Source: Deltaproteobacteria bacterium
GTDB lineage: Bacteria > SAR324 > NAC60-12
NCBI GenBank assembly: GCA_003541985.1
Contig: DPLM01000320.1
Location: 1-5,058, forward strand
Reading direction: 5' to 3'
Length of the DNA: 5,058 bases
Shown here: one piece after another, positions 1-5,058 of the stretch
How positions within the stretch are numbered: the stretch's first letter is position 1
Layout: each line of letters starts with the position of its first letter
Notes under the pieces: generated by a model
The model's database searches: none
Seen by the model: the letters and a program-made list of their open reading frames with translations, nothing else
Told to the model about the DNA's origin: nothing
Translations under genes and position numbers: made by a program

Positions 1-793
1 TCCAGTTTAGCGATCGATAGAAGAAAGCTGTCAGGATTAGCGCATAGGCTGCAGCAACTGCGGCTGCCTCTGTGGGTGTAGTTGCTCCACCGTAGATCCC
101 AAAGAGCAGAATGACAGGCAGCATTAGTGCTGGGAAGGCTCGGAGTGTTACTCCGGGCATTTCTCTCAAAGGAACTGGAGCCTCAGCTTTCAAGTTTAGT
201 GTCTTGGCCTTGTAGGCGATCATCATCATTAGAACCAGTCCCATTAGTAGCCCAGGAACAACACCACCCAGAAACAGATAGCCAATTGATGCATCTGAGA
301 CGAGTGAATAGAGGACCATTGGGATTGATGGTGGGATAATCGGGCCGATGGTTGCGGAAGCCGCAGTAATAGCTGCTGCAAAACCAGGCGTGTAGCGATT
401 ATCTTTTGTCATCATTTTGATGATGACCTTGCCAATTCCGGCTGCATCGGCAATGGCTGAACCAGACATTCCTGAGAAAATGATGCTAGCCACCACGTTT
501 ACATGACCCAGCCCACCCCGGAATCTTCCGACCAACGCCACGCAGAATTGAAGCAGACGATCTGAGACTGTTCCAGCGTTCATGATATTGGCTGCCACGA
601 TGAACAGTGGCACAGCCAGTAGCACGAAGCTCTCGTAGAGTCCTTGAATGATTTGCTCAGCTGCCAGGGCGAGATCTTGTCCATTAACTGCCAGAAAAGC
701 GATTGCACCAACGATGATCGAGTGAGCAATCGGGGCACCCAGAGCAGCTAAGCCGAAAATTGCCACTAGGCAGAGAATAAAGGCTTCACTCAC
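1..793 (-). CDS. dctM: TRAP transporter large permease subunit DctM (partial, C-terminus off the left edge)
   Basis: This is the large membrane subunit of a tripartite ATP-independent periplasmic (TRAP) transporter, the subunit that carries ion-coupled solute across the inner membrane. Reading the minus strand from a GTG at 793-791 gives 264 open codons to the window edge. The family is usually about 425 residues, so roughly the last 160 are missing. Family hallmarks are visible: PLFIVAANIMNAG (residues 62-74), a Gly/Ser-rich FSGMSGSAIADAAGIG stretch (106-121), ASATIGPIIPPSIPMVLY (145-162) and GGATTPTEAAAVAAAYA (235-251). Hydrophobic segments alternate throughout. The GTG start overlaps the end of dctQ by 8 bases and has a GGAG ribosome binding site 7 bases upstream, so translational coupling is likely. 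It is the third gene of the P-Q-M operon. Family assignment is secure; the substrate cannot be read from this subunit. The gene symbol is the generic family name. Confidence 0.95.
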   Translation of the reverse strand, partial: MSEAFILCLVAIFGLAALGAPIAHSIIVGAIAFLAVNGQDLALAAEQIIQGLYESFVLLAVPLFIVAANIMNAGTVSDRLLQFCVALVGRFRGGLGHVNVVASIIFSGMSGSAIADAAGIGKVIIKMMTKDNRYTPGFAAAITAASATIGPIIPPSIPMVLYSLVSDASIGYLFLGGVVPGLLMGLVLMMMIAYKAKTLNLKAEAPVPLREMPGVTLRAFPALMLPVILLFGIYGGATTPTEAAAVAAAYALILTAFFYRSLNW

Positions 794-1292
794 CGTAATG
801 CTCCGCAGAGTGAGAGATGCCGCTTTCGAAATCCTGATCTCGAATAATTTGTACCAGCCGCCAGAAGTATCGCCCAAGCACTCCAAGCACGAAGAGCAGA
901 TAAATTCCAAAGATGTAGTCTAGGCGGATCTTCAGGGAGGAACTGCTCTCGATCTTCATGAATTCTATGTAATCTGCAGTTGCTGGAAGTGAAACAGCAT
1001 AGGCAACCAGGAAGATGACAGCAGCTAAGCCAGCCATCAAACGACGCAATTTATGTGGAGCGGCTAGATAGAGGATGTCAAAGCGTACGTGATCCTGATC
1101 TCGTAAGAGTAGGCCACAACCCCAGAAAACTGTCCAAAGCCAGGTGATCAGACAGGCTTCCAAGGTCCAACTGAGGGGATGGTTGAAAATATAGCGGAAG
1201 ATGATCTGAAGCATGAAGCTGCAGAACATGGCCGCTAATAAAAGGACGGCCACGCTGTCAGCGCCAATCTTCAGCCAACGTGAGAAAGGCAC
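786..1292 (-). CDS. dctQ: TRAP transporter small permease subunit DctQ
   Basis: This is the small membrane subunit of the TRAP transporter, which pairs with DctM in the inner membrane and helps dock the binding protein. The 168-residue product has the expected four hydrophobic segments, at about residues 11-31, 43-63, 84-104 and 125-147. The DctQ signature is seen between and after the first two: FRYIFNHPLSWTLEA (32-46, with R33, W42 and E45) and DHVRFDIL (67-74). Length is typical of the family. The start is a GTG at 1292-1290, 12 bases after the dctP stop. No Shine-Dalgarno sequence precedes it (the preceding bases read TACTACCCCTC), so it probably depends on ribosomes finishing dctP. The next in-frame ATGs (residues 22 and 27) would cut into the first membrane segment. 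The C-terminus overlaps dctM by 8 bases. Confidence 0.95.
   Translation of the reverse strand: MPFSRWLKIGADSVAVLLLAAMFCSFMLQIIFRYIFNHPLSWTLEACLITWLWTVFWGCGLLLRDQDHVRFDILYLAAPHKLRRLMAGLAAVIFLVAYAVSLPATADYIEFMKIESSSSLKIRLDYIFGIYLLFVLGVLGRYFWRLVQIIRDQDFESGISHSAEHYGE
801..804 (-). promoter_or_regulatory. Ribosome binding site of dctM
   Basis: The minus strand reads GGAG here, 7 bases before the GTG at 793. It lies inside the dctQ coding sequence. It supports the GTG start, which would otherwise be uncertain because no ATG is nearby in that frame. Confidence 0.6.
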
Positions 1293-1304
1293 GAGGGGTA
1301 GTAA

Positions 1305-2303
1305 TCAGCGAATGGCGTTGACTCGCTCAACAACTCCCTTGGGCCATTCCTTCGAGAAGTCGGAAGCCAGGTACATTTCTTGGGCTCGCTTGCGGAAGGC
1401 ATCCACGTTTGGAGTGTAGACTTGCAGTCCTTCATTGCGGAAGAAGTCTTCCAGCAGTGCTTCTTGTGACTCGACGTTAATGCTGATCACCATCATCGCG
1501 TCGTTAGCTGCCTTCTTTAGTTGGTCTTGCTGGGCAGCGGTCATTCCGTCCCAAGTTTTCTTGCTGAGAGCCAAGAAGTTCATGTCTGCCAGGTGGCCAG
1601 TAAGAATGATCTGCTTGGTAACCTCATAGAACTTCTTGTCCTTATCGGTGGGCAGTGGGTTGTCCTGTCCATCGATTGCACCTGTCTGCAGACCAGTGTA
1701 AACCTCTGTAAAGGCCATTGGGGTTGGATTGGCACCCAAGGCTTTCCCCAGAAATTGCCAGGCATCAGTGCCAGGCATGCGTAGTTTGACTCCAGCCATA
1801 TCGTCTGGAGTCATCACTTTCTTGTCGGTGCGCAGGTTCAGGTGTCGTTTGCCGAAATACATCACGCCCAACAATTTGACCCCGAGCTTGTCTTCAGCCA
1901 TTTGGAAGAATTCATTGCCGATATCGCTGGAGAATACCTTGCGCTGATGGTCCGCATCACGCAGCAGATAGCCGGCTGTGAAAACAGACCAATCTGGAAT
2001 TAGCTTGGCCAATTCCTGGGCAGAGGTGATTGACATCTCCAGATTGCCCCGGGCAATTGCGGTCAACTCAGTACCCTGCTTAAAGAGAGTAGCGTTGTAG
2101 TGGGGTTGGTAGTCGGCAAAGCTGCTGACCTTGGCGGCAAATACATTCTGCAGACCTTGGCTGCGTAGATCAGTCTCTGTACACGGACAGGACATGCGCA
2201 GCGTCACTTTGTCAGCAGCCGAGCTTGATAGGGCAATCAGGCTACTACCCAGAACAAGTCCAGCAGTAACAAGTCCGGTCAATAATTTGTGGCTGAATCT
2301 CAT
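1305..2303 (-). CDS. dctP: TRAP transporter periplasmic substrate-binding protein DctP
   Basis: This is the periplasmic receptor that captures the solute and delivers it to DctQM. The 332-residue protein starts with a Sec-type signal peptide: MRFSHK, a hydrophobic core, then SSSAADK, with cleavage likely near residue 29 or 30. The DctP family core follows: ATLFKQGTELTAIARGN (71-87), GVKLRMPGTDAWQFLGKALG (171-190), and TPMAFTEVYTGLQTGAIDG (194-212) running into QDNP (213-216). R175 corresponds to the conserved arginine that binds the ligand carboxylate in family members such as SiaP, and N215 to the conserved asparagine after it. A carboxylated ligand is therefore expected; which one is not readable. 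Length is normal. The only cysteines form a C39-P-C41 motif close to the mature N-terminus. The ATG at 2303 has no strong ribosome binding site. It is first in the operon and faces a divergent intergenic region. Confidence 0.96.
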   Translation of the reverse strand: MRFSHKLLTGLVTAGLVLGSSLIALSSSAADKVTLRMSCPCTETDLRSQGLQNVFAAKVSSFADYQPHYNATLFKQGTELTAIARGNLEMSITSAQELAKLIPDWSVFTAGYLLRDADHQRKVFSSDIGNEFFQMAEDKLGVKLLGVMYFGKRHLNLRTDKKVMTPDDMAGVKLRMPGTDAWQFLGKALGANPTPMAFTEVYTGLQTGAIDGQDNPLPTDKDKKFYEVTKQIILTGHLADMNFLALSKKTWDGMTAAQQDQLKKAANDAMMVISINVESQEALLEDFFRNEGLQVYTPNVDAFRKRAQEMYLASDFSKEWPKGVVERVNAIR

Positions 2304-2400
2304 GGTCGGTTTTCTGTGATTGAAGGTGAAGAGAAGTTGCTCAAACTAAGCAAAAGGGCACCACTTGATGACCTGAAAAAGCCTAAATGTCGATCTTTTT

Positions 2401-2419
2401 TTGAAAATGTAATTTTGAA
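2401..2419. promoter_or_regulatory. Imperfect A/T-rich palindrome, possible operator
   Basis: The sequence is TTGAAAAT, GTA, ATTTTGAA: two 8-base arms that pair except at one position, around a 3-base centre. A further TTCAAAAT at 2449-2456 is an exact inverted copy of the right arm. It lies about 100 bases upstream of the dctP start. In such AT-rich DNA the pattern could be chance, so this is a weak call. Confidence 0.25.
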
Positions 2420-2496
2420 CAAACCAACTCTTTATAGATCGTTGATGCTTCAAAATCAGGAGTTTCCCCTTCTGTAAATGCTTTGAAATAAATGGC

Positions 2497-2512
2497 AAAG
2501 TTGTCCAACTTT
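2497..2512. promoter_or_regulatory. Perfect inverted repeat with 7-base arms, candidate operator
   Basis: The sequence is AAAGTTG, TC, CAACTTT: two exactly complementary 7-base arms around a 2-base centre, with no extension beyond the arms. Its size and symmetry fit the binding site of a dimeric repressor. The GTTG-CAAC core resembles sites used by GntR- or LacI-type regulators of sugar and acid catabolism, but the match is general and no regulator gene is in the window. It lies 194 bases from the dctP start and about 250 bases from the first dehydrogenase start, so it could affect either operon. Being a regulatory site is inference; the symmetry is seen directly. Confidence 0.45.
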
Positions 2513-2604
2513 CGTACTCTCTCCGAAATACTGATCATTTTTCTTTTGACCTTTTAGAATGAAGTTTTTTTGTTTTTTTTGCTATTTTCAAGTGTGAGAA
2601 CGTC

Positions 2605-2632
2605 ATTATGTAGATGATGATTAATTTATCAA
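2605..2632 (-). promoter_or_regulatory. Candidate sigma70-type promoter reading toward dctP
   Basis: On the minus strand, TTGATA (2632-2627) and CATAAT (2610-2605) are separated by 16 bases. Each hexamer matches the consensus at 5 of 6 positions. Transcription would begin near 2598, leaving a leader of about 295 bases before dctP that includes the 2497-2512 palindrome. A repressor there would act as a downstream block. The region is AT-rich, so chance promoter-like matches are expected. A second -10-like TATAAA on this strand (2436-2431) has no good -35. Confidence 0.3.
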
Positions 2633-2763
2633 ACAATTTTATTCCTTATATTAGTTAATTAAATCAGTATTTAGTATGTATTTTATATGCATCTCAAGAG
2701 AGCAATGGTGGTCTATTAGTTTTCCCACTGGAGTGATTTCAAACTTTTTTCATTTACCCCTCT

Positions 2764-3951
2764 ATGGCCAAATCTACATCTTTCTCAAGAGAGCCAGAAA
2801 ACAGTTGTACAATTGCTGTCGGTCTTCTCGGAGCTGGCTTCATTGGACAAATGCATGCTTTGGCTCTAAGAAATGCAGCTACATCGATGTGGGAACCAAA
2901 GATTCAAGTGCGCCCCAAGATTCTAGCAGAGGTTGATTCTGAGCTTTGTGCGAAAGTTGGAGAGCGATTTAACTGGGAAGAAGGTACAGGAAACTGGAGG
3001 GATATCATTGATGATCCAGAGATCAATCTCTTCATTAACGCTGGCCCGAATCATATTCACGCTCAGCCCACGATTGCAGCAGCAAAAAGAGGCAAACATG
3101 TCTTTTGTGAAAAACCCTTAGCTTCTACTGCAGATGAGGCTTTTCAAATATGGGATGAAGTTTCAGAGACTGGTGTTATCCAGATGTGTGCGTTCATGTA
3201 CCGTTCTATTCCTGCGTTGAATCTTGCGCGTGAAATGATCAAGTCTGGTGAAATTGGTGAGGTTCGTCACTTCAGATCTCGATTCTTACTAAACATGCTC
3301 ACGGACGATGGCAACCTTTCCTGGAGATTCAGTAAGTCTCAAGCAGGCTTGGGCGCTATGGGAGACCTCGGTTCACATCATGTTGACCAGGCAAGGTTCC
3401 TCGTAGGTGAATTAGTTCGTGTTGGTGCATTGACCAAAACTTGGTCCACAGACAAACAACAGAAAATTCTAGATGTGAATGATGATGCCTTTGTGTGCGC
3501 TGCTGAGTTTGAGAACGGTGCAACCGCTAGTTTTGAAGCTTCTAGAGTTGCAAAAGCACATAATCTGGGAGGCTGGATCGAGGTAGATGGAACAAAAAAA
3601 TCCTTATCTTTTCAGATGGAACGACTCAACGAACTAGCCATTTATGAACCGAACAAGGGGCCACGCACACAACTAGTGACTCAAAAAGGACAACCTTACA
3701 GCGATTTTTGGCTTCCTTCAGGAATTCAGGGACAGCATCCACTGGGATGGAACGAATGCTTTGCACATCAAACTCGCCACATACTGGAAGCCATTGCTGT
3801 ATCGAAAAATCTTTCGCCTAGGGGAGACTTTAAAGACGGCTACCGAGTTGCGGAAGTGATAGAAACAATTGCGAGATCCGCAGAATCAGGAAGGTTTGAG
3901 TATGTAAATTACCGGGAACGATTAAGCAAAGCGGATTCAAAGACAAAGTGA
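2764..3951 (+). CDS. Gfo/Idh/MocA family NAD(P)-dependent oxidoreductase, levoglucosan dehydrogenase-like
   Basis: This is a cytoplasmic dehydrogenase of 395 residues, a normal full length for the family. The N-terminal Rossmann fold shows IAVGLLGAGFIGQMHA (17-32) with the GxGxxG dinucleotide loop at G23, G25 and G28. CEKPLA (115-120) follows, supplying K117. The C-terminal catalytic domain contains GLGAMGDLGSHHVDQARFL (195-213), where D201 and H205 have the spacing of the Asp/His pair that works with the lysine in inositol dehydrogenase. Features such as NWRDIIDDPEI (77-87) and LSWRFSKSQAG (185-195) recall the levoglucosan dehydrogenase branch; this is from memory, not a search. Such enzymes oxidise a hydroxyl of a sugar or polyol. 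The ATG at 2764 has no clear Shine-Dalgarno sequence; the next in-frame ATG (residue 30) would delete the dinucleotide loop, so 2764 is preferred. A related but dissimilar dehydrogenase follows 66 bases downstream. The substrate is unknown. Confidence 0.93.
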   Translation: MAKSTSFSREPENSCTIAVGLLGAGFIGQMHALALRNAATSMWEPKIQVRPKILAEVDSELCAKVGERFNWEEGTGNWRDIIDDPEINLFINAGPNHIHAQPTIAAAKRGKHVFCEKPLASTADEAFQIWDEVSETGVIQMCAFMYRSIPALNLAREMIKSGEIGEVRHFRSRFLLNMLTDDGNLSWRFSKSQAGLGAMGDLGSHHVDQARFLVGELVRVGALTKTWSTDKQQKILDVNDDAFVCAAEFENGATASFEASRVAKAHNLGGWIEVDGTKKSLSFQMERLNELAIYEPNKGPRTQLVTQKGQPYSDFWLPSGIQGQHPLGWNECFAHQTRHILEAIAVSKNLSPRGDFKDGYRVAEVIETIARSAESGRFEYVNYRERLSKADSKTK

Positions 3952-4004
3952 GCCTTAGTTCAGCAAAAATAGATGTGATGCCTTGCCCGAGAATCATCCC
4001 AATA

Positions 4005-4009
4005 GAGGA
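4005..4009 (+). promoter_or_regulatory. Ribosome binding site of the second dehydrogenase
   Basis: GAGGA lies 8 bases before the ATG at 4018, a near-ideal Shine-Dalgarno sequence and spacing. It fixes the start of the downstream gene. It contrasts with the first dehydrogenase, which has no such site. Confidence 0.65.
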
Positions 4010-4017
4010 ACAAGCAG

Positions 4018-5058
4018 ATGAGTGAAATTGATATTGATGAACTCCGTAGTCGCTTTGGTCGTCGCTTACGCATTGGATTTGTTGGTGGTGGACGAGATTC
4101 TGTAATCGGAGAAACCCATTTGGCTGCAATGCGAGTTGATGGTTTTTTCGAACTCTATGCAGGAGTTTTTTCTGTAGACCCTACAGTTTCTGCAGCCACT
4201 GCAAGAGCAGAATTTATTGACGCCAATCGAGTTTACGGCAGCTTCAACGAAATGGCTGAAAAAGAGGCGCAACGAGAAGATGGGATTGAAGTGGTGTTGA
4301 TTGCAACTCCTCCCCATATCCATTTTGAGGCAGCAAAAGCATTTCTGACAAGAGGAATCGATGTTATCTGCGAAAAACCGATAGCTGTTAACAGAGAACA
4401 GGCTGTGCAGCTAGATGAGCTGGCCCGGCAGCATGGCCGACTGTTTTGCCTTACCCATTGCTACACGGGTTATCCAATGGTCCGTGAAGCTCGCGCAATG
4501 GTTCGTTCTGGCCAGCTTGGGAAAATTCGCATTCTCGAGGCCGAACTAGCCGCAGGAGATCCAGGTGTGAGCTTCGAACCAGAAAACCCTGCAGATCGTC
4601 ATTGGCGCTTTCGGGAAAACATCATGGGCAAAGAAGCAATTCTTGGTGAAGTAGCTTCGCATGCCCATCACCTTCTCCATTACATTTATGGAGAGGAGAT
4701 CAGCGCAGTATCTGCAGAAATGTCCACCTTCGTACCTAGGCGGGCGGTATATGACAACGCTTACTTGACTACCCGCTATGCCGGGGGTGTGCGTGGTCGA
4801 ATATGGGGGAGCTACATTGCTGCGGGTAATGATCATGGACTTTGTTTCCGAATCTACGGTGAGTTAGGTGGTCTGAAGTGGCATCAGGAGGATCCAGAAA
4901 TTCTTTGGTTCAAACCGATCGGTGGCAAGGCACAAAGAATCGCTCGTGGATATCAAGATTTATCTTTCTGGGCATCTAGGGGCAGCCGATTTAGACCAGG
5001 ACATCCAGAAGGGTATGCGTTGGCATTTGCCAATCTCTATGCAGATTTTGGTTGTGCT
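4018..5058 (+). CDS. Gfo/Idh/MocA family oxidoreductase (partial, C-terminus off the right edge)
   Basis: This second cytoplasmic dehydrogenase is open for 347 codons to the window edge. Family members of this type are somewhat longer, so probably only a few dozen residues are missing. A short N-terminal extension (MSEIDIDELRSRFGRR) precedes the Rossmann strand RIGFVGGGRDSVIGETHLAAM (18-38), whose glycine loop has the longer GGG-x4-IG form rather than GxGxxG. ATPPHIH (96-102) and CEKPIA (118-123, with K120) are intact. The catalytic-domain motif reads ILGEVASHAHHLLHYI (208-223): H215 is kept, but E211 sits where the family usually has Asp. EGYALAFANLYADF (331-344) matches the usual C-terminal helix. 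The start is set by the GAGGA site 8 bases upstream. It follows the first dehydrogenase by 66 bases with no terminator between, so they are probably co-transcribed. The two proteins differ in motif form, so they are not a recent duplication. The substrate is unknown. Confidence 0.92.
   Translation, partial: MSEIDIDELRSRFGRRLRIGFVGGGRDSVIGETHLAAMRVDGFFELYAGVFSVDPTVSAATARAEFIDANRVYGSFNEMAEKEAQREDGIEVVLIATPPHIHFEAAKAFLTRGIDVICEKPIAVNREQAVQLDELARQHGRLFCLTHCYTGYPMVREARAMVRSGQLGKIRILEAELAAGDPGVSFEPENPADRHWRFRENIMGKEAILGEVASHAHHLLHYIYGEEISAVSAEMSTFVPRRAVYDNAYLTTRYAGGVRGRIWGSYIAAGNDHGLCFRIYGELGGLKWHQEDPEILWFKPIGGKAQRIARGYQDLSFWASRGSRFRPGHPEGYALAFANLYADFGCA

Larger units (their letters stand above)
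2304..2763. other. AT-rich divergent intergenic region between the TRAP operon and the dehydrogenase genes
   Basis: These 460 bases separate two divergent operons and should hold both promoters. The composition is visibly more AT-rich than the flanking genes. Contents I can point to are a 16-base near-palindrome at 2497-2512, an imperfect A/T palindrome at 2401-2419, a minus-strand promoter candidate at 2605-2632, and two T runs (T7, G, T8) at 2565-2580. For the plus strand, TATATT at 2647-2652 and several TA-rich hexamers up to 2689 could be -10 elements. None has a good -35 at the right spacing, so I leave that promoter unplaced. Open frames here are short, have no convincing start signal and overlap the ends of the real genes. 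I see no terminator hairpin, riboswitch-like fold or RNA gene. Confidence 0.7.

Noticed and set aside
2391..2441. CGATCT and AGATCG inverted pair
   Set aside because: The arms are only 6 bases, 39 bases apart, and do not extend in either direction, so chance is the simplest explanation.
2289..2477. Short plus-strand open frame of 62 codons across the dctP start region
   Set aside because: It starts inside the dctP coding sequence, has no ribosome binding site, and its product shows no recognisable domain or membrane pattern. It is best explained as chance.
2565..2580. T7-G-T8 run as an intrinsic terminator
   Set aside because: No GC-rich hairpin precedes the T run on the plus strand, and on the minus strand it is an A run. 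It more likely reflects AT-rich or bent promoter DNA.
2676..2936. Plus-strand open frame of 86 codons overlapping the start of the first dehydrogenase
   Set aside because: Most of it is an alternate frame of the dehydrogenase, which has clear Rossmann motifs. The upstream part has no start signal.
3952..4017. Possible terminator or promoter between the two dehydrogenases
   Set aside because: The 66-base gap shows no hairpin with a T run and no convincing paired promoter hexamers, only the ribosome binding site of the second gene.
4066..4836. Minus-strand open frames opposite the second dehydrogenase
   Set aside because: They lie antisense to a well-supported coding frame and their products show no family features.
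1..5058. Defence system, mobile element, CRISPR array or RNA gene
   Set aside because: No transposase, integrase, nuclease or tandem spaced repeats are present, and no tRNA- or rRNA-like stretch is seen. All coding sequence is accounted for by transport and dehydrogenase genes.

Overview
The window looks like an accessory catabolic locus from a Gram-negative bacterium, most likely a member of Pseudomonadota. The basis is a complete periplasmic-binding-protein TRAP transporter set, a Sec-type signal peptide on the binding protein, and mid-range base composition with a clearly AT-richer intergenic gap. I cannot name a genus from sequence alone.

Layout: positions 1-2303 carry a minus-strand TRAP transporter operon, transcribed right to left. 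Its order is binding protein (dctP, 1305-2303), small membrane subunit (dctQ, 786-1292) and large permease (dctM, from 793 off the left edge). The genes are tightly packed: 12 bases between dctP and dctQ, and an 8-base overlap between dctQ and dctM. Both membrane subunits start with GTG. Positions 2304-2763 are a 460-base AT-rich divergent intergenic region. It holds a 16-base near-palindrome (2497-2512), a weaker A/T palindrome (2401-2419), a plausible sigma70-type promoter reading toward dctP, and no credible gene. Positions 2764-5058 carry two plus-strand NAD(P)-dependent Gfo/Idh/MocA-type dehydrogenases. The first is complete (2764-3951). The second (from 4018) runs off the right edge and lacks only its C-terminal end.

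Working model (inference): the TRAP system imports an organic acid or sugar acid driven by an ion gradient. The two dehydrogenases oxidise or reduce a polyol, sugar or sugar derivative in the cytoplasm. Both arms may be controlled from the shared intergenic region by a regulator outside the window. The first dehydrogenase resembles, from memory, the levoglucosan-dehydrogenase-like branch of its family; the actual substrate is unknown.

I see no defence system, mobile element, CRISPR array or RNA gene. The points most worth a second look are the palindrome between the divergent operons, the Asp-to-Glu change in the active-site motif of the second dehydrogenase, and the pairing of two dissimilar Gfo/Idh/MocA enzymes with a TRAP importer.
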